Assembly (NCBI GenBank): GCA_964548175.1
Contig: CAZJQS010000010.1
Span: forward strand, 1-64,000
Direction: 5' to 3'
Length of the DNA: 64,000 nucleotides
From: JANQPA01 sp964548175
GTDB taxonomy: Bacteria; Bacteroidota; Bacteroidia; Chitinophagales; Saprospiraceae
Made by a program: the position numbers and the translations under genes. Numbering within the stretch: the first letter of the stretch is position 1; each line of letters opens with the position of its first letter. The notes beneath the pieces are model-generated. The model saw only the letters and a list, made by a program, of their open reading frames with translations, did no database searches and had not been told where the DNA came from. Shown here in pieces: positions 1-9,555 of this stretch.

Positions 1-57
1 AAACTTTTCTCCTCTTCCCACGAACCATTACCAGCCTCATTTGTCTTAAAAGTAGTA

Positions 58-87
58 TTGCTATTATTTAAGATGGCATTACTTTTG
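58..87 (+). promoter_or_regulatory. Bacteroidota-type promoter (TTG-N19-TACTTTTG)
   Basis: TTG at 58-60 and TACTTTTG at 80-87 are separated by 19 bases. This matches the -33 TTG / -7 TANNTTTG arrangement known for Bacteroidota. Transcription would start near 94 and give a leader of about 180 nt before the UspA-like gene at 277. Both boxes are seen directly; activity is inferred. Confidence 0.5.
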
Positions 88-96
88 CGTTAGACC

Positions 97-240
97 ATGA
101 CCAAATTATTGCTTTTACCTGAAGCCTGTTTGACCGCAGGCCGAAAGTTATCGAAACCTCAGCCCAAAACCAGCTTGACCGTCCGACCCACAAGATTATT
201 GCAACCATCTGCAAAAAGGATTTGTACTAATCCAGTTTAG
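97..240 (+). CDS. Possible 47-aa leader ORF, basic, unknown
   Basis: An ATG at 97 opens 47 codons ending in TAG at 238-240, directly behind a good Bacteroidota promoter and ahead of the UspA-like gene. The peptide begins MTKLLLLPEACL and is otherwise rich in Lys, Arg, Ser and Thr. No domain or transmembrane segment is recognisable. It could be a leader peptide, a remnant of a gene start, or chance. It is listed because of its position, not its sequence. Confidence 0.2.
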   Translation: MTKLLLLPEACLTAGRKLSKPQPKTSLTVRPTRLLQPSAKRICTNPV

Positions 241-276
241 GAGGAGTGGGACAGACCGGAAAGGCTGAGTTGATTA

Positions 277-909
277 ATGGTTTGTCTCCGCTCCCTTTTC
301 CTGAATCCTTTCAAAAAACGAACTGTCATGCTTGAATTGAATTATCCGAATCCCTCCTCTACCGCTTCTGCCTTCCAGCGCCAGGATTTCGTCAGCGGCT
401 TCCAGCAAAAGCTGGGGCATGAATTAACCCCGGATCCGTCTGACAACCAGGCGTTCGTGATCCTTCACAAAGATATGACCGATAAGCACCTGGAGTCCAT
501 TATCAATAATCAGGTGCTGCAATTCCTTAAACAGACTGATCTGCCAATCCTGATCGTTCCCAACAACCATGTTTTTAAGGGAATAAAAAAGATTTGCTTT
601 GTCGGCTACGCACCCCTGTTATCGGATCATGCGCTGCTCCATCAGATCGCAGCCGCCTTCTTGCCCCGGGCTCATAGAGTAAAGAAAAACCAAATCATTA
701 AGGTACATTGGAACAATGTTTTCCAAATGCCTCGCGGCATTTTGACCAAATATTATATGTCTCCGGAAAACTTGAACACCTCACTTCAAGATAATGAGAT
801 GGACCTGGTCATTATGCCGCTTTCTCAAAAAAAACCGTGGTGGCGCTCCGTCTGGGAAATGAGCTTCCTGGCTAAAGCGGAACTGCCCGTGCTGGTTTTT
901 CCAGTATAA
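277..909 (+). CDS. UspA-like (universal stress) domain protein, divergent
   Basis: A cytoplasmic protein of up to 210 aa with no signal peptide or membrane segment. The pattern fits an alpha/beta Usp fold: a hydrophobic strand LPILIVP near residue 90, a second Rossmann-like unit starting KKICFVGYAP, and a C-terminal strand pair DLVIMPLSQ ... LPVLVFPV, which is how Usp domains end. The ATP-binding G-x2-G-x9-G(S/T) motif is not visible, so it would be a non-nucleotide-binding or degenerate Usp. The start is uncertain. ATG 277 keeps the longest frame, but ATG 328 (MLELNYPNPS) is equally plausible. A terminator-like hairpin follows 3 nt after the stop. Confidence 0.55.
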   Translation: MVCLRSLFLNPFKKRTVMLELNYPNPSSTASAFQRQDFVSGFQQKLGHELTPDPSDNQAFVILHKDMTDKHLESIINNQVLQFLKQTDLPILIVPNNHVFKGIKKICFVGYAPLLSDHALLHQIAAAFLPRAHRVKKNQIIKVHWNNVFQMPRGILTKYYMSPENLNTSLQDNEMDLVIMPLSQKKPWWRSVWEMSFLAKAELPVLVFPV

Positions 910-911
910 AC

Positions 912-974
912 AACAGCGGGAAAAGGGAAAATCTGTGCCAAAAAAAGACACAGATTTTCCCTCGTCTCGCTGTT
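912..974. terminator. Hairpin terminator between convergent genes
   Basis: A 13-bp perfect stem (925-937 with 949-961, arms GGGAAAATCTGTG/CACAGATTTTCCC) has an A-rich loop. An outer 7-bp stem AACAGCG/CGCTGTT (912-918 with 968-974) extends it. It lies between the convergent UspA-like gene and the propeller protein gene. Confidence 0.5.
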
Positions 975-990
975 CAGTTATCAAGTCTCA

Positions 991-1036
991 ACCAAATACC
1001 AAATACCCAATACCCAATACCCAATATACAATACCC
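991..1036. repeat. Short tandem repeat, CAATACC-type 7-mer
   Basis: About six to seven degenerate copies of a 7-bp unit (CAAATAC / CCAATAC / CAATATA) run head to tail. They end 2 bp before the stop codon of the minus-strand propeller gene. It is a simple-sequence tract that could vary in length by slippage, and it lies outside coding sequence. Confidence 0.6.
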
Positions 1037-1037
1037 C

Positions 1038-4000
1038 CTACGGCGTCGCCGTCTTCTTGCTAATATTCAGCTTATACTTATCATTAAGCTCCGTCAAGGT
1101 CTTCGTGCTCTGCTTATAATCTTCCTCCACCTTGTCCAGGCGCTCTTTTAAAACTTCATACACTTCAACTTGCTGATCAGTAGGAGGAAAGTCGATGCCG
1201 CTGCCGTTGACATCGCTGAGGACGGCGCTAAGGCGGCCGTACAGCTTCATTGGATTACGGAAAGCATCCTCGCGGGCGCCGGTCAGATTGGTATCATACA
1301 GACGGGAGGCGATCTCATCCAGGGTGTTGAGCAATGCTGAAGCCTCTTCTTTAGCCTTCGGCTTCATGCTGCCCATCTGATCCTGCAACTGCCGTCGAAT
1401 CTCCTCCGATTCGTTGATCATTTCCACTGTCAGGTTGAGGGCATTGTATAAATTCAGGGCAAATTGCGTCTGCCTGCGAATATCGTTAATGGTGCCTTCT
1501 GAATCGGGATCCTTACGAATTTCCAGATATTGGCTCTGTTCCTGATTGCCGACTTTCATACTGACCTTGTAGGTGCCGGGAGTAACTCGCGGGCCTTCTT
1601 TGTTGCCGGCATTGAGGTCGAGGTCCCAGCTGTATAAAATGCGCCAGCCCTCGTCGTTGAATTCGTCGGCGACCCATGGCTTGCCTTCAGGGATAGTTCG
1701 AAGCTTAGGCTCTAACGGACGTTCGTAACGCAGGTCCCAGTTCATGCGGTGCAGACCGGCGGCCTGCTTACCATCGAGCTTGCGCACCACATTACCCTCC
1801 ATGTCCATCACTGTAAATTCAACAGCAGTTGAACTGGAGTCCGCCAGGTAATAATCGATGATCGCTCCATCGGGCGGATTCTGGCCGCGCGCCAGGTCAA
1901 CGCCGGCAGTATGAATGCCTTCTTTTTCGTTAAAACGATAGGTGGGCCGCAAACTGAATAAGTGGGCGTCTTTTTTCTGCTTCATAAGGGCCATTTCCCG
2001 TATCGGGCCCAGGTTGTCCAAAATGTAAAATCCGCGTCCGTAAGTGGCGACGACCAGATCGTCAAAATGTTCTTGTATTTCGATCCAGTAAACCGGCGCA
2101 GGAGGCATGTTGTTGCGTAAGGAGATCCAGCTTTTTCCATTATCCGGAGACACATAAACGCTGTTGTCCGTACCTGCAAATAACAGCCCCTGCATTTTTG
2201 GGTCCTCTTTGACCGTGTGCACAAAGCTGTGAACGCTTTTGGGAATGCCGTCGCTGATCTTTGTCCACGTCTTACCATAATCTTTGGTCTGGTAAATGTA
2301 GGGATCAAAGTCGCCCATTTGGTGCATATCATAAGCTATGTAAGCCGTTCCTTTTTCATAGCGGGAAATTTCAATGGCAGCGATAGTGCCCCATTCCGGC
2401 ATTCCGGTAATGTTCTTGGTGACGTTCTCCCAGTTTTTTCCATAATCGCGGGTAATAGATATTTGCCCGTCATTGCTGCCCACCCAGATCAGGCCGGGCT
2501 CAAGCGGTGATTCCTCGATGGCGAATAAAACGGAGCCGTCATAGGTCATCAGGTTGTCATAGGCGATGCCGCCGGAGTTTTGCTGGTGCGATTTTAGATT
2601 TAAGGTCAGATCCGGGCTGATCACCTGCCAGCTCTGCCCGCCGTCGTCAGACTTATGTACATACTGGCTGCCCACGTAAACCCGATTCGGTACATGGGGA
2701 GAAAAGCTCAAGGGAAAGTTCCAGTGCCAGCGGTATTTCAGGTCGGCAGGCGCCCAGCCATATGCGGCTTCCGGCCACACGCGAACGTCGCGGGCATAGC
2801 CGGTGCGCAAATCGAAGCGCTCCAGCCCGCCATCGTAACAACCCGACCAGACTATGTTGTTGTCCCAGGGATCAGGCTGGGCAAAACCGGATTCGCAGCC
2901 GCCTACACGCTGCCATAGCTCCAGCGGGATACCTCCCATCCGGCTGTTGCTGGGGCCGCGGTAGGAATAGCCGTCCTGGCGATTGCCGTAAACGTGGTAG
3001 GGGATCTGATCGTCTACCGCTACATGATACATCTGGGCGACCGGCAGCCTGACGTTCTCTGTCGATTTTCCACGGTCCAGGGTGATGTGTGCACAGCCGT
3101 CATGGGCAACCATCATGCGGTCACCATCAGTGGGGTCGATCCACATATCGTGCGTGTCTCCTCCCATACGGGGCGGACGCTTGACCAGCGTTTTACCTCC
3201 GTCAATGGATTTGGAAAATCGAACCCCCAGGAAGTAGAGCTCATCGGGATTGTCCGGTGAAACGGCAATACGGGTATAATAAGGAGCCCTTTCGGCCATA
3301 GTGTGATTTCGGGACATGAGCGTCCAGCTTTCGCCATTGTCATCGGAGCGATACAGCGCTGGACTTTCGATCTCGAAAAGGGCATAAACAACGTTGGGTT
3401 GGGAGTGGCATAGCGCTACGCCTACTTTACCTACCGGACGCTGCTCGCCGCCCGGCAAGCCGTTCTTGTTCATGGGCTCCCAGCTGTCGCCGCCGTCCAT
3501 GGAGCGATAAACTCCGCCCCCGGGACCACCCGAGGTCAGCCCCCAGGTGTTGATGTGAATGGACCACATGCCCGCGAAAAGGACGTCCGGGTTTTGCGGA
3601 TTCATGGCCAGTTCGACGGCTCCGGTGCCTTCGTCAATGAAGAGAACCTTTTCCCATGTTTTCCCTCCGTCTTTGGTGCGGTATACGCCGCGGTCTTGCT
3701 GAGGGCCATAAGTGTGCCCCAGCGCAGCCGCATAAACAATATTGGGATCGGAGGGATGAACAATAATGCGGCCGATGCGACCGGTAGTTTCCAGGCCCAT
3801 CCTTGTCCAGGTCTTGCCAGCATCATTGGATTTGTAGATGCCGTCTCCCATAGCATGGGCCGGACGTATGATGAACGTTTCCCCGGTGCCTACCCATACC
3901 TGGTCGGGATCGCTGGGCGCCAATGCGATGGCGCTGATGGAAGAGGCGCTTTGGTCGTCAAAGATCGGATTCCAACTCAAACCGCCGTTGGTGGTTTTCC

Positions 4001-4208
4001 ATAAACCCCCGGAAGCAGCGCCGATATAGTTGATCAGCGGATCGCCGGGAACGCCGGCGATGGCGATGGTTCGATTGCCGTCAGGGCCGATAAACCGGTA
4101 TTTCAGATTGTCAAATACTCCTGCTTCAAATGGCTGTGCCTGAAGCGACAGGAACTGCCCGAAGCAAAATATGGTCATAATTAAGAATGAAAAACGGAAG
4201 CGTGACAT
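1038..4208 (-). CDS. Secreted Asp-box / sortilin-type beta-propeller protein
   Basis: A 1056-aa exported protein with a Sec signal peptide at residues 1-25 that ends LQAQ. At least nine Asp-box motifs (S/T-x-D-x-G-x-[TS]-W) are seen, for example TNGGLSW, NDAGKTW, KDGGKTW, MDGGDSW, DDNGESW, DDGGQSW, RDYGKNW, KDYGKTW and PDNGKSW. They indicate two BNR/VPS10-like propellers spanning roughly residues 30-720. The C-terminal third carries a FlgD/Fn3-like sandwich (VVRKLDGKQAAGLHRMNWDL) and a coiled-coil-prone tail. Related proteins are annotated as BNR-repeat glycosyl hydrolases or WD40/YVTN proteins, and no catalytic residues can be assigned. A GH2 gene lies just upstream on the same strand, separated by 184 bp, so the substrate may be glycan. 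Family confident, activity unknown. Confidence 0.8.
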   Translation of the reverse strand: MSRFRFSFLIMTIFCFGQFLSLQAQPFEAGVFDNLKYRFIGPDGNRTIAIAGVPGDPLINYIGAASGGLWKTTNGGLSWNPIFDDQSASSISAIALAPSDPDQVWVGTGETFIIRPAHAMGDGIYKSNDAGKTWTRMGLETTGRIGRIIVHPSDPNIVYAAALGHTYGPQQDRGVYRTKDGGKTWEKVLFIDEGTGAVELAMNPQNPDVLFAGMWSIHINTWGLTSGGPGGGVYRSMDGGDSWEPMNKNGLPGGEQRPVGKVGVALCHSQPNVVYALFEIESPALYRSDDNGESWTLMSRNHTMAERAPYYTRIAVSPDNPDELYFLGVRFSKSIDGGKTLVKRPPRMGGDTHDMWIDPTDGDRMMVAHDGCAHITLDRGKSTENVRLPVAQMYHVAVDDQIPYHVYGNRQDGYSYRGPSNSRMGGIPLELWQRVGGCESGFAQPDPWDNNIVWSGCYDGGLERFDLRTGYARDVRVWPEAAYGWAPADLKYRWHWNFPLSFSPHVPNRVYVGSQYVHKSDDGGQSWQVISPDLTLNLKSHQQNSGGIAYDNLMTYDGSVLFAIEESPLEPGLIWVGSNDGQISITRDYGKNWENVTKNITGMPEWGTIAAIEISRYEKGTAYIAYDMHQMGDFDPYIYQTKDYGKTWTKISDGIPKSVHSFVHTVKEDPKMQGLLFAGTDNSVYVSPDNGKSWISLRNNMPPAPVYWIEIQEHFDDLVVATYGRGFYILDNLGPIREMALMKQKKDAHLFSLRPTYRFNEKEGIHTAGVDLARGQNPPDGAIIDYYLADSSSTAVEFTVMDMEGNVVRKLDGKQAAGLHRMNWDLRYERPLEPKLRTIPEGKPWVADEFNDEGWRILYSWDLDLNAGNKEGPRVTPGTYKVSMKVGNQEQSQYLEIRKDPDSEGTINDIRRQTQFALNLYNALNLTVEMINESEEIRRQLQDQMGSMKPKAKEEASALLNTLDEIASRLYDTNLTGAREDAFRNPMKLYGRLSAVLSDVNGSGIDFPPTDQQVEVYEVLKERLDKVEEDYKQSTKTLTELNDKYKLNISKKTATP

Positions 4209-4392
4209 AGTCGACTTTGTTTGTTTTGGTAATGAAACAGTAAAATAATATAAGCCGACCGGCTCAGCAGATCGGCCTATTATTGTAGGATTTAAATGTA
4301 GGGAAAATTTTATTTTTTACGGCTTCCGTTCTGTCAATTCCAAATCTTTCGGGCTGAAATCCACCATTTTCTATACTTTTGATTCTTATAAA

Positions 4393-6828
4393 TTATTGCA
4401 AGGAAATGCTTATCTCATCCATTTTTAAATTTTCACTATCTACCCTTATCCTGATAGAGCCGCTTTTCCCTTTTTCCCCTTTCAAAATGATCATCGCTTT
4501 CCCGTAAAACAGCTTTACCTGGTCGCTCTGAAATGGCGCCAGCGACTGTGGATTTCCATTCCCAACGCCCACAATTTTTGCCGGACCATCAATCTCAATG
4601 TTGATTTCCTGGTCGGCGAGTGGGCAGAATATCCCTTGCTCATCGTAAGCTTCCACAAGGATGAAGCACAGGTCATCGCCATCTGATTGGAGTTGTTTCG
4701 CTTCAGGAGAGAGCTGAAGTCGGAAAGGTTTGCCGGATGTACGGATGGTGGTTTCACCTACCTTTCGACCTTGCTTGTGTGCTACGGCTTTTAATTCTCC
4801 GGGTTCATAAGGAACATCCATCCACATCAGCCGGTAGCGCTCCAGTGCATTATCCGACCTGGGCTTTTTTTCCCGAAAACCTAAAGAGCGGCCATTGAGG
4901 AAAAGCTCGGCCCGGTCGCCGTTGGTATAAACAAAAACCGGGACTGTGTCATGACCCGTATTTTCCCAGTTCCAATGCGGCAGGATGTGCACCATGTCCT
5001 CCTCCGGTTTCCAGTAGCTTTTGTATAGAAAATAGCGGTCTTTGAGTATGCCGACCAGGTCCACGATTCCAAAATAAGAAGAGCGGGAGGCTTGCTTCAT
5101 AGTAATCTTTCCCTGATAAACCATCATCTCGTTGTAAGGGGTAGGTTCGCCCAGATAATCAAAGCCCGTCCAGACGAATTCACCGGCAACGAAACGATCC
5201 TCTTCCTGCCATTGGAAATCCAGATCGGCCGGTTCGGCCCAGGCTGGGGCGTTCATGTCATAAGAACTGACTTGCAGGGCATCTGTAAAGTCTGTTTTTT
5301 CTTTCGGCAAGGGCAACTCATAAAAGCCCCTGGTACTGACCGTTGAGGCGGACTCCGAAATGATCACGCTTTTATTCGGCTCTTCCCGCCTGGCCTCCGC
5401 ATACCGCCGACCGTAATTGTAGGCATGAACGTCGTAATAATCGAACAACCGCCAGCGGATCACGTCCTCATAGTTATCGGTCACCAAAGTTACCGGTCGG
5501 GTAGGATCATACAAATTGGTATAATTGACCAGGGCATTCAGCATGCGGATGGCGCCATGTCCGTTGCCTTGCAAGTAGCGTTCTTCGTTAGCGACGCTCC
5601 ACAAAATGATGGAAGGATGGTTGCGGTCGCGCTTAATAAAATTGTGTAGTTGCCGGTTGACGAACTCGAAAAAGTCCATGCCGGGCAGGAAATCCATATG
5701 GGCGTCGAGCTTGTCGAAGGCTTCATCGATGACCAGCAGGCCCATGCTGTCGCAGAGTTCCAGTAATTCCGGCGCCGGCATATTGTGGCTGCTTCGCACG
5801 GCATTACAGCCCATCTCTTTCATGATCTCCAATTGCCGCTTCATTGCCGAGCGATGAAAGGAGGCCCCCAGCGGCCCGAGATCATGGTGCAAATTGACGC
5901 CTTTGAATTGAACTCTCCGTTCGTTGAGGTGAAAACCATCATCGGCGGTGAATTGAAAAGTGCGGATGCCGAAGGTGGTCAGGATATCATCCTTGATCTG
6001 GCCGTCGACTTTGACTACCGAACGCAACTGATACAAATGAGGGTGATCGATGTCCCAGCGTTGAGGAGACAAAAGCGTGTTCCATTGCTCAAAAATATAG
6101 AGGCTGTCAGGGCCTATCGTTTGTGTGGAAGTGTCGCTTAAAACAACCTGTCCCTGCGGATTGAGAATATGGTTTTCTAAGGTCACCCTGGCGGCCGATT
6201 CCCCTGAATTTTTAACCTCGATATTAGCACTGATATCGGCATAGGATGGGGTAACATGCGGAGTCGTCACAAAAGTCCCCCAGATCGGCACGTGCACCGA
6301 CTCGCTGACGATCATTTGTACCTTCCGGTAAATCCCGGCCCCTGGATACCAGCGGCTCTCATGCGCGCGGGTATCGACATGAACGGCGATCAGGTTCTCT
6401 TGACCTGGGTTTAAAAAACCAGTAGCATCCACGTAAAAAGAATTATAACCATAATCCCACTTACCGGCTAATTGACCATTGATGTAGATTTTCGGAAAGG
6501 CCATGATGCCGTCAAAAAGGAAATAGATCTTTTTTCCCTCATAAGCGGCATCCAGCTCGAACGTTTTGCGGTACCAGCCCTGTCCTTTCCAGGGTAGCTT
6601 GCCTGTGCTGGGCGAGCCTTCCGGATCAAAAGGCCCCTCGACACCCCAGTCGTGGGGCAGGTCCAATATGCGCCAGTTACTGTCGTCCAAATTTATAGCG
6701 CCCCCATTGGAAACTTCTCCCTTTCTGAATCGCCAGCCATCGTTAAAGTCCAGGAAGATCCTGGCGTGAAGGTTTATGGAAAAAACACAAAAGAGGCTGA
6801 TAAAAAAGAATTTGATCCAATTATGCAT
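4393..6828 (-). CDS. GH2 family glycoside hydrolase (beta-galactosidase type)
   Basis: An 811-aa secreted glycosidase. A signal peptide ends near residue 22 (INLHA). The sugar-binding jelly roll (about 25-180) includes the GWRF and DLPHDW motifs typical of GH2. An Ig-like domain follows, then a TIM barrel (about 300-600). The predicted acid/base is Glu415 in WSVANEE and the nucleophile is Glu492 in VIISESAS. The C-terminal part continues with a DUF4982-like and a Big-like domain. Clan GH-A members of this layout remove beta-linked galactose, glucuronate or similar sugars from the non-reducing end; the exact sugar cannot be read from sequence. It is probably co-expressed with, or regulated near, the propeller protein downstream. 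Confidence 0.88.
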   Translation of the reverse strand: MHNWIKFFFISLFCVFSINLHARIFLDFNDGWRFRKGEVSNGGAINLDDSNWRILDLPHDWGVEGPFDPEGSPSTGKLPWKGQGWYRKTFELDAAYEGKKIYFLFDGIMAFPKIYINGQLAGKWDYGYNSFYVDATGFLNPGQENLIAVHVDTRAHESRWYPGAGIYRKVQMIVSESVHVPIWGTFVTTPHVTPSYADISANIEVKNSGESAARVTLENHILNPQGQVVLSDTSTQTIGPDSLYIFEQWNTLLSPQRWDIDHPHLYQLRSVVKVDGQIKDDILTTFGIRTFQFTADDGFHLNERRVQFKGVNLHHDLGPLGASFHRSAMKRQLEIMKEMGCNAVRSSHNMPAPELLELCDSMGLLVIDEAFDKLDAHMDFLPGMDFFEFVNRQLHNFIKRDRNHPSIILWSVANEERYLQGNGHGAIRMLNALVNYTNLYDPTRPVTLVTDNYEDVIRWRLFDYYDVHAYNYGRRYAEARREEPNKSVIISESASTVSTRGFYELPLPKEKTDFTDALQVSSYDMNAPAWAEPADLDFQWQEEDRFVAGEFVWTGFDYLGEPTPYNEMMVYQGKITMKQASRSSYFGIVDLVGILKDRYFLYKSYWKPEEDMVHILPHWNWENTGHDTVPVFVYTNGDRAELFLNGRSLGFREKKPRSDNALERYRLMWMDVPYEPGELKAVAHKQGRKVGETTIRTSGKPFRLQLSPEAKQLQSDGDDLCFILVEAYDEQGIFCPLADQEINIEIDGPAKIVGVGNGNPQSLAPFQSDQVKLFYGKAMIILKGEKGKSGSIRIRVDSENLKMDEISISLQ

Positions 6829-6982
6829 GTGCGATTTTTTTTAAAAAGATATGAAATAACCGTAATTTTCATGTGCAAAAAAAGAATTGTTTCAATAACC
6901 CCCTACCATAGGATTGCAGAAATAATTAATCTTTTTTACATTTCTCCAATGACCGCATTTACAACTTTACACCATAACTATT

Positions 6983-7153
6983 GGGCGCAAGCTCCAAGAT
7001 GGGCGCAAGCCCAACGATAGGCGCAAGCCCATCCCTCAAGCCGCCAAAGCGGCGACACAAAATAACATTGGGCGCAAGCCCCATGACTGTGGCGCAAGCC
7101 CATCCCTCAAGCCGCCAAAGCGGCGACACAAAATAACATTGGGCGCAAGCCCA
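6983..7153 (+). repeat. GCAA-tetraloop hairpin repeat cluster, with a 62-bp direct repeat
   Basis: The unit TGGGCGCAAGCCCA, a 5-bp stem closed by a GCAA (GNRA-class) loop, occurs in full or degenerate form at about 6982, 7000, 7019, 7069, 7090 and 7140. A 62-bp block at 7020-7081 is repeated exactly at 7091-7152 (period 71). It carries a second hairpin, GCCGC-CAAA-GCGGC. The last unit overlaps the likely ATG of the methyltransferase gene at 7154. Confidence 0.75.
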
Positions 7154-7819
7154 ATGCAAAACAAAACCATACATATGCCTCAAGACTGCTGCAAAAAAAT
7201 GTACGACGGCTTTTTTGACCAAAAAGTCGCGAACAGGCAACTGGAACACTACCTCCGAAAAGGCGTCAAAGGAAATACACGCCCCTTGGTAAATGCCCTG
7301 AAGAAGTTGTCCTTAAAAGGTTATTCGCTGCTGGACATCGGCGGTGGAGTAGGGGAGATCGTTTTCGAACTGGACAAAAAAGGGATTGACCGTATAAGCC
7401 ATGTAGATCTGTCTACAGCTTACGCTAATGCCTTTTTGTCTGAAGTCAAAAAAAGAGATATGGCGGATCGCGTGACAACCTTCCAGGGCGATTTCGTTGA
7501 CTTGCACGCTGAGATCGGTCAGGCGGATGTCGTTACCCTGGATAAGGTGATCTGCTGTTATGAGGATTTTGAACATCTGGTGGATTATTCAGCGGCTAAG
7601 GCCCGAAAGATCTATGCCTATACCATCCCGCGTGATGCCTGGTGGGTGAAGGTTGGGCTGCAGTTGGGTTTACTGATCCAAAAATTGAGAAGAGATCCCT
7701 TCCGGCCTTTCGTGCATCCGGTCGAAAAAATTGAAGAGCGACTGGAGCGGGCAGGCTTGCGTAAGGTGCATGAATCGAAACGGTTAATTTGGATGACGAG
7801 TGTATATGAGCGCTTATAG
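7154..7819 (+). CDS. Class I SAM-dependent methyltransferase
   Basis: A 221-aa cytoplasmic methyltransferase. Motif I is LLDIGGGVGEIVFEL near residues 55-70, followed by an acidic strand-2 end (ISHVDLS) and motif-IV-like TLDKVICCYEDF. The rest resembles the MPPM/UbiG-like group, but the acceptor cannot be assigned. The first ATG is 7154, which lies at the 3' end of the hairpin repeat; ATG 7175 (MPQDCCKK) is an alternative. A TTG at 7139 in the repeat keeps the frame open but is a less likely start. Only 39 bp separate its stop from the convergent dienelactone hydrolase gene. Confidence 0.75.
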   Translation: MQNKTIHMPQDCCKKMYDGFFDQKVANRQLEHYLRKGVKGNTRPLVNALKKLSLKGYSLLDIGGGVGEIVFELDKKGIDRISHVDLSTAYANAFLSEVKKRDMADRVTTFQGDFVDLHAEIGQADVVTLDKVICCYEDFEHLVDYSAAKARKIYAYTIPRDAWWVKVGLQLGLLIQKLRRDPFRPFVHPVEKIEERLERAGLRKVHESKRLIWMTSVYERL

Positions 7820-7858
7820 TTCTGGATGATGACCGTCCCTGACGGCCACAGCCCAAAA

Positions 7859-8623
7859 CTACAAGCGTTGTTTAAAATAAGCAAATATTTCTTCCAGTGT
7901 CTCCTTCGTCGGATGTCCTTCCTCGTCGTTAAAGTGAATGGTCAATACGGAATGGCCCTTGCCGGGTAACGTTTTCAACTTGATCCTTTCCTGACCATCG
8001 TCGTTAAAGGTCTCTCTGAGTTGATTAAATCGTTTGGCAGGACAGAGGCCATCGTCCTCGAAGCGAAGGGCGTACATAGGGCCCTGCTCTGTAAGTTTTT
8101 CCTTAACCATTGCAATCTCTTGCGGGCTCAGGTGAATTTGATTACCCTTAAACAAGGGAAGGCTCGGCTGGGAGGCTACACCGGCCAGGACAGCATCATC
8201 GGCCATCAGGGAGATGGCAAAGTTTCCAGTCAGGCACATGCCGATCACGCCTATACCGTTACCGCCGTTTTTTTTCTTGAGTTCCCCGCACAGCGCCCGG
8301 AGCCAGTCGACGACCGGACTGCTGCGGTGACTTGCCAGCAAGGCGAATTCCCGGTACATACATAATACCCGGATGGTATTGCCGGCATAACTGACCTTTC
8401 CCAGCGGCCCAAACAAATGCGGCAAAACGACTTTAAATCCCTGATCGTTAAATTTTTTAGCCAACCGCAGAGTTTCCTGCCCGATTCCCGGCAACTCCTG
8501 AATGATCATGACAACGGGGCCTTCGCCTCGTTCGTATACGTCGTGAGTGACTTTCTTCCCACTGGCGAGGGGGGCCGTGAAAGTGGATTTTTGATAGTCT
8601 GTTATTTGTGGTATGGAATTCAT
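7859..8623 (-). CDS. Dienelactone hydrolase family protein
   Basis: A 254-aa alpha/beta hydrolase without signal peptide. The nucleophile elbow is G-M-C-L-T-G with Cys130, the Cys nucleophile characteristic of dienelactone hydrolases rather than Ser. Acid candidates lie in FEDDGLCP (about Asp190/191) and the catalytic His in GKGHSVLTIH (His224 or His230). Family members open lactone rings or act as small carboxylesterases. Full length for the family. It stands alone on this strand, convergent with the methyltransferase. Confidence 0.85.
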   Translation of the reverse strand: MNSIPQITDYQKSTFTAPLASGKKVTHDVYERGEGPVVMIIQELPGIGQETLRLAKKFNDQGFKVVLPHLFGPLGKVSYAGNTIRVLCMYREFALLASHRSSPVVDWLRALCGELKKKNGGNGIGVIGMCLTGNFAISLMADDAVLAGVASQPSLPLFKGNQIHLSPQEIAMVKEKLTEQGPMYALRFEDDGLCPAKRFNQLRETFNDDGQERIKLKTLPGKGHSVLTIHFNDEEGHPTKETLEEIFAYFKQRL

Positions 8624-8772
8624 GATGCGGTATTTGTTGAGGAAAACCCATGAGTTGCCTCAAATGCTAATACTTTTTCAAATAATGCCAGACGACCCAA
8701 GTTGCTGACTGAACAGGAGGGCCTTGAAATGGCTCTTTTTCCCAAGGTTTTCAAACAAAACCTGCGATCGTT

Positions 8773-9555
8773 CTAATCCGCCATAGGCGGTGCTTCCAAC
8801 AATTTGAAGAACTGATCCAACTTAGGCGTCAGGATAATATCGGTGCGGCGGTTCAGGCTTCGGCCTTCGGTGCTGGCGTTATCCGCTACCGGCAGGAACT
8901 CGCTTCGGCCGGCTGCGGTCAGTCTCTCGGGGCTGACGAAATATTCCTCTTGCAAAATTCGAACCACAGAAGTTGCTCTTTTAACACTCAGGTCCCAGTT
9001 ATCTTTAGTACAGGAATTAGCGATAGGCACATTATCGGTATGGCCTTCGACCATGACATTAACGCCGGATTGGTCGTTGATCACACGGGCTACTTTGCCG
9101 AGGACTTCCCGTGCTCGGCTGGTCACTTTGGAGCTGCCGGAGCTGAAGAGCATTTTATCGGATATGGAAACATAGACCACACCACCTCTTACCTCTACTT
9201 GGACGTCCTCGTCGTTCACATCGGCCAGTGATCTTTTCAGGTTCATGACTAAAGCCAGGTTGAGGGAATCTTTTGACTGGATCTTGGAAGTCAGGTCCTG
9301 GATGAAGCCATATTGCTGGGAGATGTTGTCGATAGACTTTTTGATGCTTTCAGCACCATCCTTGCTTACGATCGACAGGTCGGCCATGCGGTCGAGCAGG
9401 CTGCTGTTGGTTTGTTGGAGGTTACGCACATTTTCCTCAAGCAGCTCGATTTGTTCGTCCTTGAGTTCAATTTCCCGCTGAAGTTCGTTGATGCGTTTTT
9501 TATTGCAACTACTCAGCAGGGCGACTGCGAGGAATAGGATCAATATTTTTTTCAT
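8773..9555 (-). CDS. OmpA-family peptidoglycan-binding lipoprotein
   Basis: A 260-aa outer-membrane lipoprotein. The N-terminus has a lipobox, LLSSC, with Cys at about residue 17. A long heptad-rich coiled coil (about 20-95, INELQREIELKDEQIELLEE...) follows. A C-terminal OmpA domain (about 125-250) contains VEGHTDNVP, NWDLSVKRA and the R-R-T-D near the end that binds diaminopimelate. It should link the outer membrane to the cell wall. The coiled coil is unusually long relative to Pal and suggests trimeric assembly. Monocistronic as far as can be seen. Confidence 0.88.
   Translation of the reverse strand: MKKILILFLAVALLSSCNKKRINELQREIELKDEQIELLEENVRNLQQTNSSLLDRMADLSIVSKDGAESIKKSIDNISQQYGFIQDLTSKIQSKDSLNLALVMNLKRSLADVNDEDVQVEVRGGVVYVSISDKMLFSSGSSKVTSRAREVLGKVARVINDQSGVNVMVEGHTDNVPIANSCTKDNWDLSVKRATSVVRILQEEYFVSPERLTAAGRSEFLPVADNASTEGRSLNRRTDIILTPKLDQFFKLLEAPPMAD

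Noticed and set aside
6983..7153. CRISPR array
   Set aside because: Spacing and repeat sizes are irregular and spacers are not unique; the units are self-complementary hairpins. No cas gene in the window.
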